The translations under genes were made by a program, and so were the position numbers. Of a DNA stretch of 64,000 nt, positions 8,827 through 17,652 are shown piece after piece. The notes under the pieces were generated by a model that searched no databases, was not told the origin of the DNA, and worked only from the letters and a program-made list of their open reading frames with translations. Every line of letters starts with the position of its first letter. Position 1 is the stretch's first letter. The stretch is from Sphingobium fluviale (GTDB lineage: Bacteria > Pseudomonadota > Alphaproteobacteria > Sphingomonadales > Sphingomonadaceae). Location of the stretch: contig NZ_SBKP01000001.1 in NCBI RefSeq assembly GCF_004122115.1, positions 372,001-436,000 of the forward strand, given 5' to 3'.

Positions 8827-9850
8827 AGTCGTCGCCTCCCGCGCCGAGCATAATAGTGCCCTGTTCGGCAAGGCGGCGGGCTTCGGCCACCACCTTCTTC
8901 TGCGCGTCGACCACATCGGCCAGGCGCATCGGTCCGCGCTCTTCCATCTCGTCGACAATAGACTGCGCCGCGCGCTGAGACATACAGCCCAACATCTTGG
9001 CCTTCAGCATCTCGTTCGCGCCCTTCAGCGCCACGACCAGCAGCTCTGTATCGACCCCGCGCAGCAATGCGCCCATATTCTTGTCGTCCAGCTCAATCAG
9101 GTTGTCGAAGATGAACATCTCTTCCTCGATCGTCTGGCTGATGATCTTGTCGCGCTTGGTCAGCGCCTTCATGATGCGCTGCTCCATATCCTTGCGGACA
9201 TTGTTCATGATCGCGGCGGCCTCGCTGGTGCCGCCACGCTGCGAGGTGGCGCCCTTTTTCTGCATCGGTGTGCCGCTGGAGAGCATCGCCTCCAGATCAT
9301 CGAGCGCATCGGCGCTCACCGGCCCCAATGTCGCGACGCGATAGATAACGTCTTCCTGACATTCGAGCGGCAGCATTGAGAGCACGTCGGCAGCAGCGCG
9401 CGGCTCCAGATGGGCCAGCACGATGGCCATCACCTGCGGATGCTCGCTTTCTATGATGGCGGCGATTTCGCCCGCTTCCATCCATTTGAGCATCGCGAGC
9501 TTGGTGGTGCGGGTGGGCGGCGTGATCCGCGCGAGGATATTGTCCGCGCGCTCCGGCCCCAGTGCCTTGTGCATCGCGCCGCGGATATGGCGGGTCGCGC
9601 CATAGCCGATGGTGGTGCGGCGCCGCGCCTTGCTCACGAACTGATCGAGCGCCTGATTGACCTCGTCAATCTCAACATCCGCCACATCATACATGGCATA
9701 GCCGAGCTGGCGCACTTCGTCCGGCTCCAGCCGCGAGAGGATCTCGGCGGCCTCGTCCTCGTTGAAGAGCATCAGGAGCACGGCGGCGGCCGCGCTGCCA
9801 TGCAGCGGCTTCAGGTTCTCTTCGTCAACGTCGAGATCGGGATCAGGCAT
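8819..9850 (-). CDS. fliG: FliG, flagellar motor switch protein
   Basis: FliG is the C-ring protein that contacts the stator. The 343-residue product shows all three domains: N-terminal FliF-binding part, middle domain with the EHPQ motif (ESEHPQVMAIVLAHLEP, about residues 132-148), and C-terminal torque domain with EEEMFIFDNLIELDD and charged residues on the following helix. The ATG overlaps the fliF stop by 8 bases. Confidence 0.97.
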   Translation of the reverse strand: MPDPDLDVDEENLKPLHGSAAAAVLLMLFNEDEAAEILSRLEPDEVRQLGYAMYDVADVEIDEVNQALDQFVSKARRRTTIGYGATRHIRGAMHKALGPERADNILARITPPTRTTKLAMLKWMEAGEIAAIIESEHPQVMAIVLAHLEPRAAADVLSMLPLECQEDVIYRVATLGPVSADALDDLEAMLSSGTPMQKKGATSQRGGTSEAAAIMNNVRKDMEQRIMKALTKRDKIISQTIEEEMFIFDNLIELDDKNMGALLRGVDTELLVVALKGANEMLKAKMLGCMSQRAAQSIVDEMEERGPMRLADVVDAQKKVVAEARRLAEQGTIMLGAGGDDFV

Positions 9851-11606
9851 TTTCTTTGGCCTTGCTGCCTTCTCTCAACAGATCCCGCACCACGAGCGCG
9901 GCACGATCAGGATCCTGCTTCACGAAATTGCGGATCAGGTCTGCGCGCTGGGCGTAATCCGGCGTGGAGCTGATCATATCGAGCGTCACCATATGGCTGC
10001 CGGGGTTGGCCTGAGCCGCCTTCGCCAGTTCCTGAGACATCTGCATGCCTATTTCCTGTCGTTTCGCGGCGCGCGCGGCGGGCGAGATGGCGGGCGCGGA
10101 TTTCGCCTCGCCCAGCTTCTTGAGCAGCGGCTTGCCGATGCCCATCACCACGACGATCACCACCGCGAGCGCGGAAAGATTGCGCACCAGCATCTTGAAC
10201 CATGGCGCCTCATAGAAAGGCGTGGTGGCGTCTGCCCCCAGCGCATCCTTGGCAAAGCCGCGCGAGGTGAGCGCAACGGTATCGCCGCGTGCCTGATCAA
10301 AGCCAACCGCGTTCTTCACGAGGTTTTCAAGCTGAGCGATTTCGGCGGCCGGGCGCGGCTTGCCGTTGGGCGCATTATCGAGCGCCACCGCAACCGAGAT
10401 TCGCTTGACGGTGCCGACCGCATCGCGGGTGACGGACACCTCACGCCCCAGCTCGAAGCTGCGGTTATAGCTCTCCTGCGTGCGCAATGGCGCGAGATTG
10501 GGCGTGGTCTGCCCGTTCTGCGCGGCAGATGGCGGTGTCGCCCCTGTGGCTGCCTGCGCATTGGCGGCCTGTGTGCCCACCCCCGGCGCGGGAGGCGCGG
10601 TGTTGGACAGCGCACCCGGTATGCCGCCCGGCTCTGCGGGAAGGCCGGGGCCGTTGTTGGGATTGCCCGCCTGCCATGCGCCCTGCTCCACCCGAAGCCG
10701 GGCTTCGTCCTGAGGATAGGTTTCGCGCGTCGCCTGGCGCTCATTGAAGTTCACATCGGCGTGGACCTCGGCGGAAAACTTGCCCGCGCCGACAATCGGC
10801 GTCAGCAGCGCGATCACCGCCTTGCGATAGCCTTCTTCGATCTTCTGCTGAATCGCGAGCTGGCGATTGGTCTCGCCTTCCACGCCACCCACGCTGGAGA
10901 GGAGGTTGCCGTTCTGGTCGACGACGGAAATGGCGTCTGTTGCCAGATCCGGCACAGACGAGGCGATGAGATGCACAATCGCCTGCACCTGCCCGTCTTG
11001 CAGCGATTTGCCGCTGGCGAGCTTCAGCATGACCGACGCGGCGGGCCGGCTGCGGTCACGCAGGAAAATGCTCGGCGTCTCGACCGCAAGATGCACCCGC
11101 GCGGCGTCAACACCGTCGATCGCCTCGATCGTCCGGGCCAGGTCCATCTCGCGCGCGGAACGAAGCTTCTCGCCCTCAACCGCGCGGCTGGCGCCCATTG
11201 GCAGGCTGTCTATCATGCTGTTGCCATCGGGCGCGCTTTTGGGCAGGCCTTCGGAGGCAAGCATGATCTTCGCCTTGAAATAGTCGTCCTCGGCCACCGT
11301 GATCGCGCCGGACTGGCTATCGAACTTGTATTTCATCGAATTCTTATCGAGCGCGTCGGCCACGGCGGCCTTCTCGCTATCGGGCAGGCCACGGAACAGA
11401 TCGCGCTGCGGCGGCTCGCGCAATGCGGTCCAGGCCAGCGCCGCAGCACCCACCACGCCGAGCAGACCCAGCATCGGCAGGCTCTTCGCCACCGCAGGCT
11501 GGCTCAATATATCGCCGAAGCGGAAGCTGGGGCGCGCAATGCCGCCGCCTGAAGGCGCAGCGACAGCCGGAAGCGCCGGTGCCGCTGGTGTGAAAGGATC
11601 ATTCAT
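9843..11606 (-). CDS. fliF: FliF, flagellar MS-ring protein
   Basis: FliF builds the MS ring, the base of the flagellar rotor. The 587-residue product has two membrane helices (about residues 43-63 and 440-462) flanking a large periplasmic region with ring-building motifs (FRGLPDSEKAAVADAL; AREMDLARTIEAIDGV; ARVHLAVE). The Pro/Ala/Gln-rich insert at about 330-375 is the usual variable linker. The C-terminus carries the FliG-binding segment DPDRAALVVRDLL. It starts 31 bases after fliE. Confidence 0.97.
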   Translation of the reverse strand: MNDPFTPAAPALPAVAAPSGGGIARPSFRFGDILSQPAVAKSLPMLGLLGVVGAAALAWTALREPPQRDLFRGLPDSEKAAVADALDKNSMKYKFDSQSGAITVAEDDYFKAKIMLASEGLPKSAPDGNSMIDSLPMGASRAVEGEKLRSAREMDLARTIEAIDGVDAARVHLAVETPSIFLRDRSRPAASVMLKLASGKSLQDGQVQAIVHLIASSVPDLATDAISVVDQNGNLLSSVGGVEGETNRQLAIQQKIEEGYRKAVIALLTPIVGAGKFSAEVHADVNFNERQATRETYPQDEARLRVEQGAWQAGNPNNGPGLPAEPGGIPGALSNTAPPAPGVGTQAANAQAATGATPPSAAQNGQTTPNLAPLRTQESYNRSFELGREVSVTRDAVGTVKRISVAVALDNAPNGKPRPAAEIAQLENLVKNAVGFDQARGDTVALTSRGFAKDALGADATTPFYEAPWFKMLVRNLSALAVVIVVVMGIGKPLLKKLGEAKSAPAISPAARAAKRQEIGMQMSQELAKAAQANPGSHMVTLDMISSTPDYAQRADLIRNFVKQDPDRAALVVRDLLREGSKAKENA

Positions 11607-11637
11607 GGCTTATTATTTCCCTTGGTTCCGTCCGCCA

Positions 11638-12003
11638 TCACACCGGCATGCTCATGATATCGCGATAGGCCGACAGCAGCTTGTTGCGCACCTGCAGCGT
11701 CGCCTCGAAACTGATCGAGGCCTTCTGCTTGGCGAGCATCACCGCCGCTATGTCTGTCGTTTCGCCGCGCTCGAAGGCGTTGGTCGCCGCGCTCGCCTCG
11801 CTTTGCAGGCCATTGACCTTCTCCAGCGCGCCTTTGAGCGCCGTGGTAAAGTCCGCCGGGCCAGAGGGCGCGCCAATGCCGCCGCCCTTTACGCCATCGA
11901 CCTGCGCGCCACCGGGCGTGGCAGTGGCATCGCGCAGCGCCGCGTTCTTCTGCAATATGGCGCTTCGGATCGCCATGATGCTGTCTGTGGAAATGCCGTT
12001 CAT
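11638..12003 (-). CDS. fliE: FliE, flagellar hook-basal body junction protein
   Basis: FliE joins the MS ring to the rod. The 121-residue protein has a Gly/Ala-rich head and the conserved C-terminal half (DFTTALKGALEKVNGLQ, EASISFEATLQVRNKLLSAYRDIM-like pattern at about residues 50-117). It is the first structural gene of the operon, 20 bases after the regulator stop, so it is probably transcribed with the regulator. Confidence 0.95.
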   Translation of the reverse strand: MNGISTDSIMAIRSAILQKNAALRDATATPGGAQVDGVKGGGIGAPSGPADFTTALKGALEKVNGLQSEASAATNAFERGETTDIAAVMLAKQKASISFEATLQVRNKLLSAYRDIMSMPV

Positions 12004-12023
12004 CGTTCAGCCCTCCCTGTGTC

Positions 12024-13325
<1,302 letters not shown>

Positions 13326-13408
13326 CGTTTCCAGTCCCCATCATATCGACAGGTCCGTGCCCCCGCACATTCCTGTCCCTTCGATGGGGTGATTGTGCGT
13401 AATAACGC

Positions 13409-13423
13409 TTAGGATATGGTTAA
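13409..13423 (-). promoter_or_regulatory. CtrA-like box upstream of the flagellar activator gene
   Basis: On the minus strand the site reads TTAACCATATCCTAA: a perfect TTAACCAT half followed by CTAA at the 7-base spacing of the CtrA consensus TTAA-N7-TTAA, with one mismatch. It lies about 85-98 bases upstream of the activator ATG. In Caulobacter and relatives CtrA drives early flagellar operons, so this fits the top of the cascade. Function is inferred from sequence. Confidence 0.5.
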
Positions 13424-13440
13424 TGGCTGCCGCCTTTATT

Positions 13441-13581
13441 GCCGGGCGGCAATTTTTTTCCGCATTGATGCATTTTTTGCCGCATCCTTTGCCGTACCCC
13501 CATTTATGGCGAAAATCTGCGGGTTTCAGCGCATGGCCGCTGGCCAGTTTTTGCCGCCTTTTTGCCGGTCTGGCGGCAAAA
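13441..13581. promoter_or_regulatory. Cluster of ftr-like CGGCAAAA motifs
   Basis: Several copies of TTTTGCCG or its complement CGGCAAAA occur within 141 bases: near 13446-13457 (CGGCAATTTT, imperfect), 13474-13482, 13548-13556, 13559-13567 and 13574-13581. They resemble the core of Caulobacter ftr sites bound by FlbD and lie between the FlbD-like gene and fliC1. Likely enhancer sites for the neighbouring activator. Confidence 0.45.
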
Positions 13582-13618
13582 CCGGGCCGTTAACGACTTA
13601 AGCGAACCCGGCAACAGA

Positions 13619-13642
13619 CGTTTTTTCGCTTCGAGGCCGCAA
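13619..13642 (+). promoter_or_regulatory. Shared flagellin leader/promoter element, copy 1
   Basis: CGTTTT, five unconserved bases, then TTCGAGGCCGCAA. The same bipartite sequence with the same spacing precedes fliC2. It ends 51 bases before the fliC1 ATG. GCCGCAA resembles the -10 part of sigma28 promoters, but no TAAA -35 is present at the right distance, so it could equally be a transcribed leader element. Confidence 0.45.
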
Positions 13643-13693
13643 GCATCAACACAGGCAAGCGACCGAAACATTCTTCAGGAAAGAGGAACGAAC

Positions 13694-14542
13694 ATGACTG
13701 TTATCGGAACCAACATTGCCGCAATGCGCGCCCAGGCCGCTTCCAACTCGGCCACCAACCAGCTTCAGAGCTCGATGGAGCGTCTGTCTTCGGGCAAGCG
13801 CATCAACAGCGCGAAGGACGACGCCGCCGGCCTCGCCATCGCCACCAAGATGACCGCGCAGATCCGCGGCCTCACCGCTGCTTCGCGCAATGCCAACGAC
13901 GGCATCTCGCTGGCGCAGACCGCAGAAGGCGCGCTCGGCCAGATCAGCAACATCATCCAGCGCGTTCGTGAGCTGGCTGTTCAGTCCGCCAACGGCACGT
14001 CCACCAACGCTGACCGCGCTGGCCTGGATAACGAGAGCCGCGCGCTGCTCGATCAGATCGACGCGATCGCCACCAAGACCAACTTCAACGGCGTTGCGCT
14101 GCTCGACGGTTCGGCCGCAAGCATCAGCATCCAGACCGGCACCGGCGCAAGCGATACTGTGGCGGTTGGCCTCTCCGACGCCCGCGTTGCTACACTGAAC
14201 ATCGCGAAGGCAGCCTCTCAGGGTACTGCCGGCACCAGCGAGATCGATCTCGCCACTGCCACCAACGCTTCGAATGCTCTTGCCACGCTCGACACCGCGC
14301 TCACCACGGTTGCTGCGGCCCGTGCGTCGCTGGGTGCCAGCCAGAACCGTCTGCAGGTTACTGTCGAGAACATCAGCTCGACCGTCACGAACCTGAGCGA
14401 AGCCCGCTCGCGCATCGAGGATGTAGACTTCTCGTCCGAGACGACCAGCCTCGCCAAGGCGCAGATCCTGAGCCAGGCCTCCACCGCGATGATCGCGCAG
14501 GCCAACCAGGCTCAGCAGGGCGTCCTCTCGCTGATCCGCTAA
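13694..14542 (+). CDS. fliC: Flagellin 1
   Basis: Filament subunit of the flagellum. The 282-residue product has only the conserved D0/D1 regions: N-terminal [37 protein letters not shown], and C-terminal [19 protein letters not shown] to [11 protein letters not shown]. The variable outer domain is nearly absent. I chose ATG 13694 because GAGGAA precedes it and because the product then begins at the conserved flagellin start; an open frame extends further upstream but has no support. fliC2 is a tandem paralogue of equal length. Confidence 0.97.
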   Translation: MTVIGTNIAAMRAQAASNSATNQLQSSMERLSSGKRINSAKDDAAGLAIATKMTAQIRGLTAASRNANDGISLAQTAEGALGQISNIIQRVRELAVQSANGTSTNADRAGLDNESRALLDQIDAIATKTNFNGVALLDGSAASISIQTGTGASDTVAVGLSDARVATLNIAKAASQGTAGTSEIDLATATNASNALATLDTALTTVAAARASLGASQNRLQVTVENISSTVTNLSEARSRIEDVDFSSETTSLAKAQILSQASTAMIAQANQAQQGVLSLIR

Positions 14543-14601
14543 GATCAACGAGTGACCTGAATTGACCGGCCGAGGTCTTGGTCCGCCTCGGCAAGTCATC
14601 G

Positions 14602-14640
14602 GACCCCCGGCATACTCCAGTCCCCACCGTGCCGGGGGTC
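14602..14640 (+). terminator. First 3' hairpin of fliC1
   Basis: GACCCCCGGCA (14602-14612) pairs perfectly with TGCCGGGGGTC (14630-14640) across a 17-base loop. No T-run follows, so it is not a complete intrinsic terminator by itself. The same hairpin, with a similar CTCCAGTCCCC loop, follows fliC2. Confidence 0.6.
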
Positions 14641-14700
14641 TTACCTTCGATCAAATGACCACAAGGCAAAACACGCCAAACAACGAAATACGCACAATTC

Positions 14701-14734
14701 TCCTCCGCCCCTTCCCCCAAGGGCGGAGGATTTT
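14701..14734 (+). terminator. Rho-independent terminator of fliC1
   Basis: Perfect 10-base stem TCCTCCGCCC (14701-14710) with GGGCGGAGGA (14721-14730), loop CTTCCCCCAA, followed by TTTT. A related hairpin ends the fliC2 transcript. Confidence 0.85.
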
Positions 14735-14770
14735 GTGTGCCTGTGAAAAAATAAAACCTAGTGAAAACAA

Positions 14771-14805
14771 TATGGTAAATAGAATCAGCAGAAAAATTTA
14801 CCATA
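14771..14805. repeat. Inverted repeat in the AT-rich region upstream of fliC2
   Basis: TATGGTAAAT (14771-14780) and ATTTACCATA (14796-14805) form a perfect 10-base inverted repeat separated by 15 bases, 95 bases before the fliC2 ATG. It may be an operator for a dimeric regulator or a stem. No counterpart is seen ahead of fliC1. Confidence 0.45.
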
Positions 14806-14831
14806 GCGATTAAAAGTCCACTCACATCCGC

Positions 14832-14855
14832 CGTTTTCCCCTTTCGAGGCCGCAA
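14832..14855 (+). promoter_or_regulatory. Shared flagellin leader/promoter element, copy 2
   Basis: CGTTTT, five bases, TTCGAGGCCGCAA, matching the element before fliC1 at identical internal spacing. It ends 44 bases before the fliC2 ATG. Conservation between otherwise diverged upstream regions argues for function. Confidence 0.45.
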
Positions 14856-14899
14856 TGGTTCCCATGCCAGAGCGACTTACCTGTTAGAAAGGGACCAAA

Positions 14900-15748
14900 A
14901 TGACTGTAATTGGAACAAATATCGCCGCGATGCGCGCTCAAGGCGCATCTATGTCTGCATCCATGCAACTGCAGGAATCAATGGAGCGTCTGTCTTCGGG
15001 CAAGCGCATCAACAGCGCGAAGGACGACGCCGCCGGCCTCGCCATCGCCACCAAGATGACCGCGCAGATCAAGGGACTGACTGCCGCTTCGCGTAACGCC
15101 AATGACGGCATCTCTCTGTCGCAAACGGCGGAAGGCGCGCTCGGCCAGATCAGCAACATCATTCAGCGCATCCGCGAGCTGGCGGTGCAATCCGCCAACG
15201 GCACCGTAACCAACGCGGACCGTCTGGGTCTGGACAATGAAAGCCGCGCTCTGCTCGATCAGATCGATACGATCGCGACAACCACCAACTTCAACGGCGT
15301 CTCGCTGCTGGATGGTTCGGCCGCCAGCGTGAGCATCCAGACCGGCATCAATGCAAGCGACACCGTGGCGATCACGCTCGCTGACAGCCGCAGCACGACG
15401 CTCAACATCAAGAAAGCTGCGGCTCAGGGCACCGCTGGCACCAGCGAGATCGACCTTGCAACCGCCGGCAACGCCTCGAATGCGCTCGCCACCTTAAGCA
15501 CCGCACTGGCTGCGGTCGCCTCGGCCCGCGCATCGCTCGGCGCCAGCCAGAATCGTCTGTCGGTCACGGTTGATAACATCGCATCGACCGTCACCAACCT
15601 CACTGAAGCGCGTTCGCGGATCGAGGATGTCGATTTCTCAGCAGAAACGACGACGCTGGCCAGAGCCCAGATCCTCAATCAGGCCTCCACCGCGATGATC
15701 GCGCAGGCCAACCAGGCTCAGCAGGGCGTCCTGAAACTGATCCAGTAA
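14900..15748 (+). CDS. fliC: Flagellin 2
   Basis: Second flagellin, 282 residues, closely similar to flagellin 1 over its length and likewise reduced to the D0/D1 core. The N-terminus [22 protein letters not shown] and C-terminus [11 protein letters not shown] differ slightly from copy 1. A 90-base tract and a 53-base tract are identical between the two genes while surrounding codons differ at many third positions. It has its own leader element and terminator, so separate expression is possible. Confidence 0.97.
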   Translation: MTVIGTNIAAMRAQGASMSASMQLQESMERLSSGKRINSAKDDAAGLAIATKMTAQIKGLTAASRNANDGISLSQTAEGALGQISNIIQRIRELAVQSANGTVTNADRLGLDNESRALLDQIDTIATTTNFNGVSLLDGSAASVSIQTGINASDTVAITLADSRSTTLNIKKAAAQGTAGTSEIDLATAGNASNALATLSTALAAVASARASLGASQNRLSVTVDNIASTVTNLTEARSRIEDVDFSAETTTLARAQILNQASTAMIAQANQAQQGVLKLIQ

Positions 15749-15762
15749 TACAGTTCGGCTTG

Positions 15763-15872
15763 GGAGCATTTTCTGGAAAAATGGAAACCGGTTTTCCGCC
15801 TGAAAATGCTCCAAATATAGGATAGACCATTTTCCGAGGCGATGACCGTTCGCGGTCATCTGGAAAATGGTC
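15763..15872 (+). repeat. Bipartite double-hairpin intergenic repeat, copy 1
   Basis: Two consecutive hairpins. The first has outer arms GGAGCATTTTC (15763-15773) and GAAAATGCTCC (15802-15812) around the palindrome AAACCGGTTT. The second has outer arms GACCATTTTCC (15825-15835) and GGAAAATGGTC (15862-15872) around GATGACCG-TTCG-CGGTCATC. A related 115-base copy lies at 38046-38160. Compared with fliC1, this element accounts for almost all the extra length between the flagellin stop and its terminator region, so it looks inserted. Confidence 0.85.
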
Positions 15873-15916
15873 GGGGACCGGCCCATGGTATTGGTCCGCC
15901 TCAAGCCGGTCTGACG

Positions 15917-15954
15917 ACCCCCGGCACTCTCCAGTCCCCCTCTGTGCCGGGGGT
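15917..15954 (+). terminator. First 3' hairpin of fliC2
   Basis: ACCCCCGGCAC (15917-15927) pairs perfectly with GTGCCGGGGGT (15944-15954). It matches the fliC1 hairpin at 14602-14640 in stem and loop; both are followed by CCTTCGATC and TGACCACAAG. No T-run follows. Confidence 0.6.
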
Positions 15955-16008
15955 TCCCCCTTCGATCGAGTGACCACAAGAGCATAATTTTCTGTAGAAA
16001 AATCAAAG

Positions 16009-16040
16009 CCCTCGCCTCTCCCCCAAGAGCGAGGGTTTTT
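16009..16040 (+). terminator. Rho-independent terminator of fliC2
   Basis: CCCTCGC (16009-16015) and GCGAGGG (16029-16035) form the stem, followed by TTTTT. The loop contains the CCCCCAAG seen in the fliC1 terminator, showing common origin. It lies about 50 bases from the convergent rmuC stop. Confidence 0.8.
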
Positions 16041-16087
16041 CTATGGTTGCAAAACATGGCGCTTCATATGTGGCCATACCGCTACAG

Positions 16088-17575
16088 CTATTCGGCGGCT
16101 GCGGCGCGCTCCTCATCCTGGTTTTGGTTTTGGTCCTGGGCGAGGGCGAGGCCAGCATCGGGCGCCAACGCATCCCCTATCAGCGCACCAACGGCCTCCG
16201 GCGCAGCGGGGTCTCGCGCCAGCATATCGATCTGTTCCAGCTCCTCTATCTCGCGCCCGCCAGTTTCGATATTGAGGTCACGCAGCTTACGCCCGGTGAC
16301 GAGCACGCGGCTTTCGAAGCTGGACGTGAACTTGTTATAATCGGCCACAGCGCCATTGAGGCTGCGCCCCATCTTCTTGAGACCAGAGGCCGCGACCGCC
16401 AGCCGCTCGTAGATTTCCTTGCCGAGATGGCCGATCTGCTTCGCTTCCTGCGCCATTTTTTCCTGCCGCCACACCGCGGCAACCGTGCGGGCGATCGCGA
16501 TGAGGTTGGTCGGCGTCGCCAGCAGCACACGCTTGGAATGGGCATATTCCCACAGGCCCGGCTCTGCATCCAGCGCGGCGGTAAGGAAATGTTCGCCCGG
16601 CACAAACATGATGACATAGTCTGGCGTATCGGAAAACTGCGCCTGATAATCCTTGCGGCCAAGCGCATCGACATGGGTGCGCATCGAGGCGACATGGCGC
16701 ATCAGGCACTCGGCGCGCAGGGCTTCGCCATCGGCCTCGAACGCATCCTGATAGGCGTTCAGCGATACCTTGGCATCAATCACCAGCGAGCGGCCGCCGG
16801 GCAGGCGAACGATCACGTCCGGTCGCAGCCGTCCGTCCTGCCCCTCGACACTCACCTCGGTCTGGAAATCGGCATGTTCGGACATTCCGGCCATTTCCAA
16901 TACGTTACGGAGCTGCTGTTCACCCCAGCGACCGCGCGCCTTGGGCGCGGCACGCAGCGATGTGACCAGCCTTTGCGCCTCGGCCTGCACCCGCTCCTGC
17001 CCGGCGCGCATCGAATCCATCAGGCCTTTCAGCTCGCCATAGGCCTCGGTGCGAGCGCGCTCTATGTCAGTAATACGCGCGTCATAGCTCTTGATCTGCT
17101 CTCCCACAGGATGCAGCAGCGCCTTCAGCTGCGCCTCGGATCGCTCATGCTGCTGCGAAAGGCGCTGATCGGCGCGCTCAAGGAAAGCGCGCTGCGCCTC
17201 GCCCAGCAATTTGCCGCCGATCTCGCTGAATTGCGCCGAAAGCTGCTCCTTCGCCTCGCCCAGCGCGCGGAGCTGCGCCTCCAGCCCCTCGGCCCGCGCC
17301 AGCGCATCCGCCTCCAGCGCGGCAAGCCGGGTGCGCACGGCATCGCGATCCTCGCGCAGCGCCATAACCTCGGCGCGAAGTCCCTCAGCGCGGCGCTGTT
17401 CCTCGGTAATGTCGCGCAGTGCGGCGTTGCGTTGTTCCTCGGCACGGACCAGCCCGTCCGCCGCCTCCCGCTCTCGCCGCCGCAGCTCCGCCACCGGTCG
17501 CGCGCCGAAAAACCAGCCCAGCGCAAGGCCTGCAAAGAGCGCAACAAGGCTGAAACCAAAGGCGAGCGAATCCAC
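16088..17575 (-). CDS. rmuC: RmuC family DNA recombination protein
   Basis: RmuC proteins are membrane-anchored, nuclease-fold proteins that limit recombination at inverted repeats; the exact reaction is not settled. The 495-residue product has an N-terminal membrane helix (residues 4-25), a long coiled coil (about 30-185) and a C-terminal RmuC domain with the family stretches RWGEQQLRNVLEMAGM, RPDVIVRLPGGRSLVIDAKVSL and FVPGEHFLTAA. It is the last gene of a recR-def-rmuC run on the minus strand. Confidence 0.95.
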   Translation of the reverse strand: MDSLAFGFSLVALFAGLALGWFFGARPVAELRRREREAADGLVRAEEQRNAALRDITEEQRRAEGLRAEVMALREDRDAVRTRLAALEADALARAEGLEAQLRALGEAKEQLSAQFSEIGGKLLGEAQRAFLERADQRLSQQHERSEAQLKALLHPVGEQIKSYDARITDIERARTEAYGELKGLMDSMRAGQERVQAEAQRLVTSLRAAPKARGRWGEQQLRNVLEMAGMSEHADFQTEVSVEGQDGRLRPDVIVRLPGGRSLVIDAKVSLNAYQDAFEADGEALRAECLMRHVASMRTHVDALGRKDYQAQFSDTPDYVIMFVPGEHFLTAALDAEPGLWEYAHSKRVLLATPTNLIAIARTVAAVWRQEKMAQEAKQIGHLGKEIYERLAVAASGLKKMGRSLNGAVADYNKFTSSFESRVLVTGRKLRDLNIETGGREIEELEQIDMLARDPAAPEAVGALIGDALAPDAGLALAQDQNQNQDEERAAAAE

Positions 17576-17652
17576 GCGAGTCCATTTCCGTCAGAGAGAA
17601 CGAAATGGGAACATATCGCCTGTCATCCCGCCGCGCAAGCGCGAAGATAGAC

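Larger units (their letters stand above)
13326..13693. other. Divergent flagellar regulatory region (368 bases, no gene)
   Basis: This gap separates the FlbD-like activator gene (minus) from fliC1 (plus). It holds a CtrA-like box, a cluster of CGGCAAAA/TTTTGCCG motifs and a leader element shared with fliC2, each listed separately. I looked for a coding frame and found only unconvincing extensions of fliC1, and saw no correctly spaced -24/-12 promoter. Confidence 0.8.
14543..14899. other. Intergenic region between the flagellin genes (357 bases)
   Basis: No gene seen. In order it holds a hairpin shared with the fliC2 3' region, a typical terminator, an AT-rich segment (about 14740-14820) with an inverted repeat, and the fliC2 leader element; these are listed separately. 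Confidence 0.8.
15749..16087. other. fliC2 3' region (339 bases, no gene)
   Basis: Between the fliC2 stop and the convergent rmuC stop. It contains a structured repeat (15763-15872), a hairpin shared with fliC1 (15917-15954) and a terminator (16009-16040). No coding frame is convincing. Confidence 0.8.

Noticed and set aside
9762-11552. Long plus-strand open frame opposite fliF
   Set aside because: It is a GC-rich antisense shadow with His/Arg/Gly-rich composition and no domain; fliF is certain on the other strand. The same applies to other long frames opposite addA, addB, rmuC, ahcY and divL.
13506-13554. Sigma54 -24/-12 promoters ahead of fliC1 (TGGCGAAAATCTGC and TGGCCAGTTTTTGC)
   Set aside because: The GG to GC distance is 9 bases in both, one short of the strict 10-base spacing of sigma54 promoters, so I did not list them.
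13590-13601. TTAACGACTTAA as a CtrA box
   Set aside because: The two TTAA halves are only 4 bases apart, not 7.
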